From: Myoxocephalus aenaeus
Lineage: Eukaryota; Chordata; Actinopteri; Perciformes; Cottidae
Length of the DNA: 64,000 nucleotides
Direction: 5' to 3'
NCBI GenBank assembly: GCA_038501785.1
Contig: JBAMJR010000009.1
Location: 7,228,501-7,292,500 of the forward strand
The first letter of the stretch is position 1; each line of letters starts with the position of its first letter. Below are positions 23,401-35,400 of this stretch, one piece after another. The position numbers and the translations under genes are program-made. The notes under the pieces are model-generated. The model ran no database searches and was not told the origin of the DNA. It saw only the letters and a program-made list of their open reading frames with translations.

Positions 23401-26400
23401 CCATGAAAAGCATGAGTCCATCTCCCAAGACTTCTCTGCCCTGTTTGTGGCACTAAATAATGTAAATCTTTGAAAATGAAATCGGTAAAAAAAAATTTTA
23501 CCTACTATATGCAGTAACGCATATAGTGCATTTATGGGGGGAATATTTTCAGGCACAAATTACTACACTACTATTCCATGCAATAGTTAGTATGTACAAT
23601 CAAATTAACATACTATACACCCAGTGCAACAACATCTGTGTTCTCATTGACGTAACCCTACGTGCATTTTGAAGTATTGCATTAGAAAAGCTGTATGGAA
23701 ATTCCATCCTCAAATGCGCAAAAAAAGTGTTCACACATACTTTGGTTTTATTTTGCTCTAAATGGGTTGTGGAAACAGCTCTGCCAAATAAGTTCTGACC
23801 TACGGAGCAAATAACGTGTGAATGCCTGTCTTCCTCTCCAGACAACATGAAACATGGCCAATACTGGCTGGCATCAAACAACAGTTAAAACTTGGAAGAA
23901 GGTTGTTCGTGGCTGGTTAATACAAGCAACCCCTTTGGTCATTTGATCCATTGTTAATATAAAAATATAGATTGGTGGCGCTTTAATTTAATATGATTTC
24001 CATGAGCACTCTGAATTTTTCATGCTGTTATGCATAATACAGAAACACTCAGCCTAGACTGCAACATTCATCCCCCTGTCTCCACCAGGGATCTGAGAGA
24101 GAGTGACGCAAATGGCTTTGTGCAGAAAGCCATAAGTGCCGCCAACGTCTACAACAACATAGTGAAATACATCGACGATGCCAACATCACCTCGCTCACC
24201 ACCCACAACTTATCCCAACGGGCTGAAGACGTATGTTATATTGCAGAAATAGACCATACACATCCACTGTAATATTTGTTTCTGTGGCTTTGTTTTCATG
24301 TGTTCTGCGTTTCAGGCCATCACTGGGATCAATATGCAGCTCGGGCACCTGGTAACGCAGAGCGACAATGTTTTCAAGGAGTCTGTTTCATTACATTCAG
24401 AACAAAAAGGTATGGGGCCGTAACAGAATGAGATATCTGTCTCTTTTTGTATTATTGTTAACATGTCAACTATCCGAAGTCCATTTGACTTTTACCGTAT
24501 CTCCATGCAACAGAGGTTGAAGATGAAGTGATTGACAAGCTCAAATACATCGACGAGACCAAAGAGACCATGGATAAAAACACCAAGAAACTTACAGAAA
24601 TAGTGGAGGATATCAGTGGAATTCATTCAGGTAAGACAATACTTGGTTATTACAAATAATTAGCTTAGCGCAAACACTGGAGGAAGATGGAAACTGCAAG
24701 TGTAATTCCTGTGAGAATGATCTTTATTTGTTTGAATTAAAAGATTGTTTCACCAACACGTTCTCCCTCCCAACTCGTCAAATACCGAGCCTTCAGTCAG
24801 TAGCCCTACACTTCAAACTATGACGCTCTAGGTACCCCCACTAGAATCAGTTTTGGACACAGGGCCAGAGTGTTGGTTTCTGCTTTTCACATGCATATTC
24901 TTTTCAAAACAAACTTCCAACGTTGGTTTACTTAGTTTTTAGGTTTGGTGCACAACAAACCACTTTTGGTTTGGGTTCAAATACGTTTTGTAACTGAATA
25001 TTCACTATCAGATACGAACAATGGTCTCCAGGGTGAAAGTCATGCGTTTGTTTGACACAACCACCCTACCCTCCCACCCGCCCTACGTGGCCTAACTCTA
25101 TACTACATCAGTTGCTCTGAGTTTCGAATACTGATGTGGATGGGATACCATTGGAGTAAGTTCAAATCCGGCTGTGTCTCATACAGATGCTAAAGGTTGC
25201 CTCGGTGTGTCGGTATCAGACGCCCAGGAGCACTGACCAAGCAGCGGTATTTGACGAGTTGGTAGTGAAGGGTTGGGTTCACCCAAATTGCAACAGGAAA
25301 ATATTTTTTTTCTCACACATAGATTTGGTGTTATTTGCCCAGATTTTAAGATAAGCTATGTGTCTTGCAATGTGTTTTAATGACAGCAGGCCAGCTTTCC
25401 TATATGCCCATGATAAAAATAATGTAGACTTTGACATCAGAATTTACTCTCCGTCACTTTCCGCCTCCATTCCAGACAGAACACCACAGCGACTGGAGTT
25501 TACCCTGAATGTGGCTGAGGGGACTCTCAACCGCTCAGCAGAGGTCCTTCAAACCATCAACCCCATCAGCACCAAGGTGGAGGAGTGGGCCAACAACATG
25601 AGAAACCAGGAATATTCTACAGATGCGTATGAACTGGCCGTCCTGTCTGCTGGGGAAGCAGGTATCATTACTGTAGCAAGACGTACATATCTTGGATATT
25701 TTAGAAGTCCTCACCAGGAAATCACTATTTAACAATTTCATGTTGTTTTTCAGTTTCTTTTTTTGTAAATTTTACCCTGTTTAAATTATCTTGTTTTCCT
25801 CTCGTTCAATGCACTTTTTAGTGGAAAACCTGAATGTACTCGTCCCCAAGCTGCTAAAAAAGCTGAAGGTGGTCGAGGATAAGAAGCCTGTCAACAACGT
25901 GACCACCAACATCGTGAGGATCAGAGAGCTTATAGCTCAAGCCAGGAGTGTGGCCAAGAAAGTGAGTTCATCATTTGGAACATGCCTACAATGTGGTTAA
26001 TTCAGGAGCAATGGTGGAGTACTATTTGTTTAAGTTAAAGAGAGCATTTTGAAGGCTGTGTTACCACTGCTCATATGGTGGCATGTTTACATAAATGTGT
26101 CAACTGTAAGTGACCACATGATCAAACGTTGGACAGACCTCATGAATAGTTTCATCATGTTACACACATATAAAAGAAAGGTATTGGTATTGTGACTGAA
26201 ATATTCAGATTGGTGCATCGCTATTTTGAACACATTACCTTTGCGATGAAATTTGAAATTTATGGCATTCAAACTTATGTGGATGTCACCATAAACTCTA
26301 AGTTATTCTGTGTTTTTTTCTTCCCCAGGTCCAAGTGTCCATGAAATTCAACGGTCAGTCCTCAGTGGAGGTTCATCCTCCCAAAAACCTGGAAGACCTG

Positions 26401-29400
26401 AAGACAGTGACATCCATCAGCCTGTTCATCCGGGTGGACCCTGACAAAGATCCCATAGAGGACCGTTTCATCTTATACTTGGGAGACAGAAATGTGAGGA
26501 ATCCAGAAAAAACGAATTTGGTTGCTTTGCCATTTTGGGTAACCAGTTATTATAAAACAAATGCCTACCTGGATGCTCTGTGGATAGAGATGAGGTACAT
26601 TAAATCAAGTAAAATCACTTATGGGGAACTACAAGGCCTCTACATTTAGCTCCCAACTGTACACTCTAAGAAATAAACTAGGGCCAATAGGGTTTGTTGG
26701 TTTGTCCCCATAGGAGAACCCTTTAGATATATTTCATCGGGTTTCATAGGGTCTAACTAGAATCCAACATAAAGGGGTATACCTAGATCCATATGTGCAG
26801 AGTTTCACCCTGAATCCCCTATAGGGGGTTCTCTATAGTGTAACTGCACAACCCAGAACCTTCTGCGGAGGTTGTGTCCAGAACCTTCAAATGGTGCTAA
26901 CAAGAACCCACCAAGAGAGTTATATAGAGTACCCTTATAAATATCATGGGTTTACCACCACCTGCTGGGTTCTACTAGAAACCCTTTTATATTCTGGAAC
27001 CTAGGTTACTTCATGAGACTAAAGGGCCGACGATAATGCGGTGCAGGGCAACCCACAACAATCATGGTTCACAATCACAGTTGTTGTGCATGGGAGGATC
27101 TTTTAACACCCATGCTTTCAACAATCCTTGAAGAACTCTGTTTTATAAAAATGGTTCTTTCGATGAAAAGGGAACCCTCAATGGAACCTTTAGTCTTCCA
27201 AAGAAATACTTGAAAAACTCTTTCTTCAAAAAGATGAAATGGTTCTGGGTAAAACCTCAGTTCTTCAGGAGGAACCCTTTTGTAACTCTTATTACTAGTG
27301 TAAAAAAAGTGAACAACCAGGCCACTCTTCCGCATTATACTTTATGTGTTGAATAGTTAGCGAGGAGGTTTTAGGGTGGGTACGTGGCCCAGATCTGCTG
27401 CTAAAACTTCACAAACTTGCACCCAGAGGCCCAGGGCAAAGATGAAAGGCAGAGAGCTGCTTGTGGACATGAATAGTTTGTTGTGATCATGGAGGCAGGA
27501 ATGACAGGCTTTGAAGGCGCACAGTTGCCCTTTCAAAAGGTCTCCAAGAGACACCCATTACAATAGTGCATGTGTGTGCCTTCAAAGTTGGAGTTCATTT
27601 ACATAAATACCATTAGCCCCCGCCCAACGGGGCACAGTAACAGTGCAGCTAACCAATGTGAGGCCTCTCTGTTCTCTTTAACCACACTTCACCCTGGTGA
27701 TTTCGATGCCACTGTAATCTATGCAGTCGTGTTTGTCTCCAGCTTTTCAGTGTGGAATAATGCCTTCAGCACGAGCTCGGTAGGTCTCAAATGAAGGATG
27801 TTTCTGTTTGTCAAACCATTATATTCCAAGGTTGAATAGTGTAAAATATGATAATTTCCCTGTTGGAAACTCATACAGCAGTGGTGAGTAGTTGTGAAAT
27901 GATTAAACAAAGGCCATGGTGGAAAGATTAACAGGGTATGAACTCACCCTGAGATTGTTCTGCTTGTTTTGCTCACAGGGTAGGAAAGACTACATGGGAC
28001 TGGCTATCAAGAATGACAACCTGGTGTACGTGTACAACCTAGGGGGGGAAGATGTTGAGATCCCATTGGGCTCAAAGCCTGTCAGCCAGTGGCCCGCAGT
28101 CTTCAACTACATCAAAGTGGAGAGGTATTATCCATTAATGAAAGTGTTTATACATGAATCCCTCAAACATACATGTGATTTAATAAATGTTGTCACAGGA
28201 ACAAATATATACGACCAATTATGATTTCAAGGAATCTTTAATTTCAATATGTTAATGCAGTCAACAAAAAATTGCGGCAATTGGATGTTGAGCACATTTG
28301 TTCTGAAAACTGCTGTTCTGATACTGATAGAACCCTTTTTCATCAACAGTTTAACCAATTTATCCTAACTTAGGAGTGTGACTTAGCCTCTTTCCTGACG
28401 AGCTAGCGTCACACATTGTTGGTACCAGTGGCGGGCCGTGCGTTTTCGACCTAGGCCTTCAGTGCCGTATAATCCACATGAGGGGCAAACTGGGGGAAAA
28501 AAGTGTCCCGGCAGTTACTGTCAGACACTCAATACACGGCGCGTTCATACAGACCACCATGTGTGGACAGCAGGCACCCACTCCGCCGCACGGCACCACC
28601 ACGAGCATAAAGGGAGGTCACACGGGGTGTGGGGACCGACCCGCGGAGCCGCTCCACCACTTTGACGAGAGAGAAAAAAGAGACAGCCGACACTCCCGTT
28701 GAGCAATGCGCGTTTACGGAGCGCCATTCTGTGCTCCGTAAACACTTAGTTATAACATGACAAAACAATCCATGAAAAAACAGCACCATAGACACATCAA
28801 GACAACACCGCAGAGGCACTGTTCAAAATACAGAAAGCAGGCAACTCACCAGATGCTGTTCACTTAACGACAAAGTCCATCTGCCTCTCCTTGTTAACAA
28901 AAAGTTCAACGACGGTGCGCTTCAGTTCAACAGGTGGCCATCACGCCGGTGAGGACAGCCGAGCCTCCCAGCCGCACCCCCGGAACACGCCTCCACACGT
29001 TCTAGGGCAGAAAATATCCGCTCGACAGCGACAGTCAACACCGGGGTCATCACCGCAAATATGCGTTGTCACCAAATCCGCCACCAAGTCCGCTTCTCCT
29101 CCTCCTTGAGCCACCGAGCGCTAAAACAAGCAAAACATGCAAACAAGCAAAACATGTCACAACTTTTCTCGCTTCAGCCCGAACCATTCCAGCTCCCACT
29201 GAGCTCCGCCCTGTTGACACACTGACCAATCACACCGCATGTTAATAGTCACGCTGGGTCACTGACCAATCACACGTCCACGCCATTTTGCAGGTGCTGC
29301 ACGTCAACGAATACACCCAGCTCTGATTTGTTGAAGTCCATGACAATCAACGACAATGTCCACTCGCCGTGTACTTTAATCTGCAAAGGCCTGCTTAAAC

Positions 29401-32400
29401 TGCTTTCCTTACATAGAGACACCGGAGAAAAAAATCTGATTGGATGAAAAACTCAGCTGCATTGAAAGCAGTGCTGCAGGATGAAGGCAGAGCAACAGAG
29501 GAAGACAGGAGCTGTGCAATGAGAAAATGAGCTGATAGGGAAAATATTTATAATACATGTATTTGTGAAAAACAATTAAATTATAAAATAGCTATAACTT
29601 TCTGATTCTGTTTAGGCCAGCAGTGAAGGCTTAGCAGGCCCTAACGGCCCACCACTGGTTGGTACCAATGAATGCCTAAGGGTCCTCTTGTAATATAAGA
29701 TACAAGTATTATTCCCTCTAGCATTAAAACTGAGCCCATTACAGTCTGTGAAAGACAATATGTCAGCAGGTTATGGCTGTTAAAATGACTGAGTATTCAT
29801 GTTTCTTTGTGCACTTTGCTTGCAGGCTAGGCAGACATGGAAAAGTCTTCTTGACCATCCCCAGCCAGAGCTTCACCGATGAGCAGAAGTTCATCCAGAA
29901 AGGCGAAGCTCCAGGCACCGACTCCCTGTTTGACATCGACCCCAAGAACCTAGTGTTCTTTGTCGGTGGCGTCCCAGCAGATGTCAGGGTAATGCCTATT
30001 TCAAGCGTTCCTTCGTACAGTCATTGATTAATCTGTTTTTTTTCTTAAATGATGACATGTATTTCATTTATTTTTAATGAACCAGCTTCCACCTCCTCTG
30101 AGTCTAGCTCCTTTTGTGGGCTGCGTCGAGTTGGGTTCTCTGAACAACGATGTAATCAGTCTATACAATTTCAAAGAGACTCACAAAATGGATGCTGTTA
30201 CATCGGCGCCGTGCCCCAGGTACAGTACACTTGCAATGTATAGTACATTTGCATGACTAGGGCCCTGGGGAAAAAAATGTTCTGTTGGGCACCTACTTAC
30301 TCCATTCTTGCCACCTACCCCTTTGATGGAGTAGGCAAAGAAGGCGAGTGATACAAAAAAAACACTCTTTACGCCTTTAAAACTACATTTTGCTGCCTAG
30401 TTTATAACTTTACTTTAGAGGTAAACCAATTTGCTATCCATCAAATTAACAAAACCAATTGGCATTCAGTAAACCTGCCAATTTCTGGGGCCTCGTAGGA
30501 GTTGCCAATTTTTCCCATTTGGTAATCCAGCCCTCTCACTTGATTCCGTGTTGAATTACAAATAATATACTGTATCTGAACACAGACTGTTTGGAAATAC
30601 CATTTCTCCTTCTGCTCTCAGGTACAAGTTGGCATTTTCCCAGAGTCGCATTGCCAGCTACCTGTTTGATGGAACGGGCTACGCACTCATCAATAATATT
30701 GAGAGGAGGGGCAAATTTGGTGTTGTCACAAGATTTGATATCTCTGTGAGAACTGTCGCAAACAATGGTGTCCTTCTCCTCATGGTCAATGGGGTAGGTT
30801 GAAAGGCTCTGCAGCCTGAGCTTCTGAACACTGACAAATACCTTGTGTTGGCGAAACATAGTTAGTTTTCATTTCAATGTAACTGAAATGTCACAGGCAA
30901 ATCCTAATGTATTTTAACGTCTTCTTTTCAGGATAATTTCTTCCTTTTAGAGTTAAAGAATGGCTTCCTGCGCCTAATGTACAACTTTGGCTTCAGCAAA
31001 GGGCCACAACTTATGGAGGATAACTCACCAAAGCTGCAAATAAATGACGCGCGATACCATGAGGTAGACTCCCTCTTCTCATTTAGCCTGTTAGACAATT
31101 TGAACAACTTGAGCTTGTGAATAAGTTATGTGTTGTTTTTAACTGTCGTGCTGGGCCGTTTGCACAGGTGTCAGTAATCTACCATCAGTCAAAGAAGGTC
31201 ATCCTCCTGGTGGACAAGAGCCACGTTAAATCATTAGAGAATCCCAAAACCACCCTGCCGTTCTTCGATATCTACATCGGAGGGGCTCCCTCGAGCATTC
31301 TCAAATCCAGGTGAGTCAAATATACTTGCAACCAAACATTTTGCTCTCAGCAGCAACTGCATTTACAGTCTTGTGAAGACCAAAACATTCAACAGCTGAA
31401 CTGGGCATCACCCTTTGGAAGCCCCAAGTGGCAGCTGAGAGCAAGAGCCCAACTTCTCTGGATGTGACAGTTGCTCACAGCTGTTAAAGCTGCAATTAAT
31501 TGAGTAGGAACCAGCTGTGTTGATGTGCATATTGTATAACGTTGCTAACGCAAATGTGTTTAGCCAACGGTTGTCATTTACACATCCAGCAGACAGAGCA
31601 GTAGATGTGTATCTAACTCACCTGTTTAAATTGTATCAAAGCTTAAAGTTATGTATGATTATGGGTGTGGGCACTTTGAGTGACAGGTCACTACCATGGT
31701 GTCGCCACCACAACGTTGTTTTTCCGGTAGGAACATTTTGTTTTGCCTGTTTTTCAACCCAAATTAGAATGGTATCACAGTTAACGTAGATTATGGATGC
31801 ACCTCACTGAACTAGTTAGCGTTAGCTGCTAACGGTACCTTGCCCTGCCAGTTCTTGCTCCTCTCCAGCTCCACCCGGGGAAACCGGGGTCCACCAACCA
31901 ATGAGTGACGTCACAGTGACTACTTCCACTATCAACTAAAGAGCAAATATTTTTCCTCAGGGGTCGATAGAAACAAAACCAGAGCTAAAAGGGCGTTAAC
32001 AGTCGACAGGTGGCCAGCGACACAGCTCCAAATGACTGGGAAGTGTCTGCTGGATGTAAATAGGCAACTGTTTGCTAACCTGTCAGCTATAACAACCTTA
32101 CAGGCCTATTATCATCAGTTGTGTTTTTTTTGTGTTTCTTGTGGACTTCTGCCTCTAAGTGTTCAAAAAGTCAAAAATCACTACAACTTGAAAAAAAAGA
32201 TCAGATTTCACTTAAAAGTTTCAATCTGTGACATTTCCTGTTTGTAAAGAGATTTCCTTGTTGTAACTATACCTACATTTGGGGAAGATAGGGGACTGAA
32301 TATGAGTAACCATTATGCAATTTGCCAGCATAGGAAAGTCTTTTGACTTTTATATATAAATAACTTTACTAGCTCAACTAAGAAATTGACAATAAGATTG

Positions 32401-35400
32401 TGACAATATGTGTATCACCACAGGCCTGAGCTGTCTGCTGTCGTAGGCCTGAAAGGCTGTGTTAAAGGTTTCCAGTTCCAGAAAAAAGACTTCAATCTGC
32501 TGGAGGAGCCCGGCACCATTGGTATCAGTAGCGGCTGCCCTGAGGAGTCCTTTGTAAGTGCTCGAGAGTAGTCTAACAATCAGTAAAACACACATCTGCA
32601 CACAAACTTTCAGTCTCAATTGAATAAAATATTCTGTAGTAATTGGTAAACAGCTTTCACGCAAACACTGTTCCCATTGGGGTGTTACTGAACTGTAAGC
32701 TGAACGAAGAGTGAAAGGTAATGGGTAATAAAAGTGTGATGTGTTCTTCTTGTGACAGATGTCCCGGAAAGCCTATTTCACCGGAGAGGGCTACCTGGGG
32801 TCCACAGCAAAGATTTCACCCTTCAACAAATTTGAGGGAGGACTCAACTTTAGAACGCTGCAGCCTGGTGGACTCCTGTTCTATCTGAGTGAAGGGGTAT
32901 AAACAAATCTTAGTTTTTTATACACATGGGGGGAAAATATGTAAAGTTATATAATAGTTGGGTGGGAAAACATTTGTTGTGCAATTTCTAAGGACATGGG
33001 GTTCAAACAAAGATAAGCACAAGTATGATTTTGTCATAAAAAGACCAATCAAGAATTTTACCTGTGATGTTTTTGTAATAATTTGTAATTATGCTGCTAT
33101 GTAATAACCTTATTTTCTCCCACTTCAGCCTGATGAGTTCAGTATCTCTCTGGAGAATGGAGCCGTGGTTCTGACCTGCAGAGGCACTCGAGTTAAATCG
33201 CACAAGAAACAATACAATGACGGAAGGACACACTTCTTAGTGGCCTCAGTAAACAATCAGAAGTAAGTATTCAAATTCGCAGCTGCAGTGTCCTGCCGAT
33301 AGCTGCCTTTTGTCCACACTATGTTGGCTTTTGAGTTTAGCAGTCTCTACATCCTGTTTCCTCTCAACTGTATGACGTTCAACATAGATTTAGACACATG
33401 GAGAGTGTAAATTCTTCTTAGAGCCTCCATGTTAGAAATTCTATTTGAGAGGAATTTTATTTGGTTATAATATGTTTCTATTTGGTTTATTTGCCCTATA
33501 CTATAGCAATATAACAATAAGTGCACAATTAACTGACTGGTGAACTGTTCACCTTAGGTGTTCACTATTGGTGGATGACAAAGACAAGCATGAGAAGGAA
33601 CGACCGTTGGCCGCAAGATCCTCATCAGGTTCTGCTGTGATGACCTTCTACTACGGAGGGTCGCCAAGCAGCAGCTTCAAGAACTTCACAGGCTGCATCA
33701 GCTACGCCTACATCAACAGGTAGGTCCCCACTGAACAGTCACTACAGCCTGAAGTAAGAGGGGAGGCAACAGATTTATCCTTCAGATTACCCTTCCCTAC
33801 ATCCTCCCCTTCATGTCTCTCCACACTGCAACGCTGAGATCTTTCTAATCGAGGATTTGGCTAAAAGGGTTCCTCCTGCAGGGTTGAGGTTCTACCCTGC
33901 ACCAGTTGCTTCTGAAGAAACTTTTTTTGGGAAAAGGACCATCAAGGGTTCTTTGTAAAACTAAAAGTTCCATTAAAACCTCCTGAGAATTTTTTTTTTT
34001 TTTATATATATATATTTTTTTATAAATTAAGTGGTGCACATTGCAAATATATATATTTTTTTAAGCATTACTTTATTACAATGTTATAACATGTGCACTG
34101 TAGTGTACAACAGGACTTCATTAAGGACAGATCATCGTCAACGTACTGCTGGAAAAGTACTGCTGTGGCTGCAGTCTCTACGGCTTATTTGGGTATCATC
34201 ATGTGCAATTCTGTATTCTTCCAACATAGCATGAACCTGGGAGAAATACAAAGCACACTCTATAATTTAGTACAATTAACATGTTATGAAAAGGTCTGAA
34301 TCTCCCTCAATGATTCGGTTAAGGATGCTCTCTGCCTCTGTCATGGAGCGCTCTACTAAAAAAATAGTACAAAGTCCTGACGTGCACTATAGTTACATTC
34401 ATAAATTTGTTGTTTTTCCTATGACAATAAATAAGCTCAGCGCTAAAAACTCACTCCCTTACTCCTTAGATGTTTATTTACAAAAATAATCCAAATATAA
34501 CGTAAAAAAAAAATATATATGAATATAATGCTTACCTTTCTTTTTTCCATAAAATGTGCTTGTTGTGGAGGCTGCCATTTTGAAAAGACCTGCCAAGGAA
34601 AGTTGGCAATGCCACACCCCCCACATGTGATGTCATTTTAAAACTACGGTTGTCAGCCCTAGGGTCCCCCAATAGGGATACCCGAGGGCTTCTACAGGTG
34701 TTCTACAGCTCATATGACCTTGATATGAATACCAGCCCCTATTGTCCTTGATCTCTAAAGAATCAGCAACTCCTTACCTTTTAAATAATTTTTTGCATAA
34801 ATATGATCAAAAGTCAAGAGTCTGATCAAATAATTTGTCCTCGGTCGCTCCCCAAGTTTTTTTAATTGGATTTTTGGTGACTTCCCATCATGTCCCAGAG
34901 TAATACTGCACCTCTTTAGAAAGATTAAGACCTAAATCATCCAAATCATGTTTTTCGGTTCAGAAATAAAGAAATGAGCCATTTTTACCTAAATCTTCGT
35001 CGCACCATGAACAAACCCCCGCAAAATGACCGTCTGCTTCCGCGTGTGTCATCTGACGCGCTTTCAGATGCGTTTGAGGAACGATGAAACCGTAGGACCT
35101 CAAAACACGGAGAAAAAAATCGATGAAAAATAGCCGTTGCTTTCTCGCAGCTCGCGACGTCAATACTTTACACACAGGAAGATGCGCACAGTCTCTACGG
35201 TTACATACGTGGTACGTAAATCCGTCGTTGTTAGGGGTACTAAATTAGCTAAATAGTGAAACATTATAATCGCTCAGTCATGTTGAGGAGCTTTACTTTA
35301 TAACGTAATTATACAAATATAACGATATTTTTTGTTAAATGTAGTCCATCGTTTCTCTTCTCACAAGGGTTTAGAGTACTTTAGCCGTTTAAATGTATTA

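Larger units (their letters stand above)
8820..25961 (+). other. lama4: lama4 long-arm coiled coil (domains II/I)
   Basis: Twelve exons (8820-8971 through 25822-25961) encode about 560 residues of charged, heptad-like sequence that forms the three-stranded coiled coil with laminin beta and gamma chains. It opens with the CDEC cysteine pair expected to make inter-chain disulfides, and closes with a RIRELIAQARSVAKK stretch nearly identical to other alpha chains just before LG1. Several N-glycosylation sequons are visible (for example NGS, NIS, NDT, NVT). The acceptor of exon 9385-9495 could instead lie 6 nt downstream, at 9391, without changing frame. A 10.3-kb intron after exon 11976-12169 carries a provirus. 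Confidence 0.9.
26329..30219 (+). other. lama4: lama4 LG1 domain exons
   Basis: Exons 26329-26493, 27979-28124, 29826-29988 and 30086-30219 encode the first laminin G-like domain. It runs from the VQVSMKFNGQSSVEV start, through a DRFILYLG strand and the YMGLAIKNDNLVYVYNLG strand pair, to the FVGCVELGSLNNDVISLYNF end, which carries the domain cysteine. The LG1-3 cassette folds against the coiled-coil C-termini and is the integrin-binding part of laminin alpha chains. The second intron contains a GGTTCT-rich repeat and the third a hAT element; neither touches an exon. Confidence 0.92.

Noticed and set aside
28438..28702. Frames with CPGSYC, briefly reminiscent of FAM229 proteins.
   Set aside because: They lie wholly inside a hAT transposon bounded by an 8-bp target duplication and lack the rest of the family sequence.
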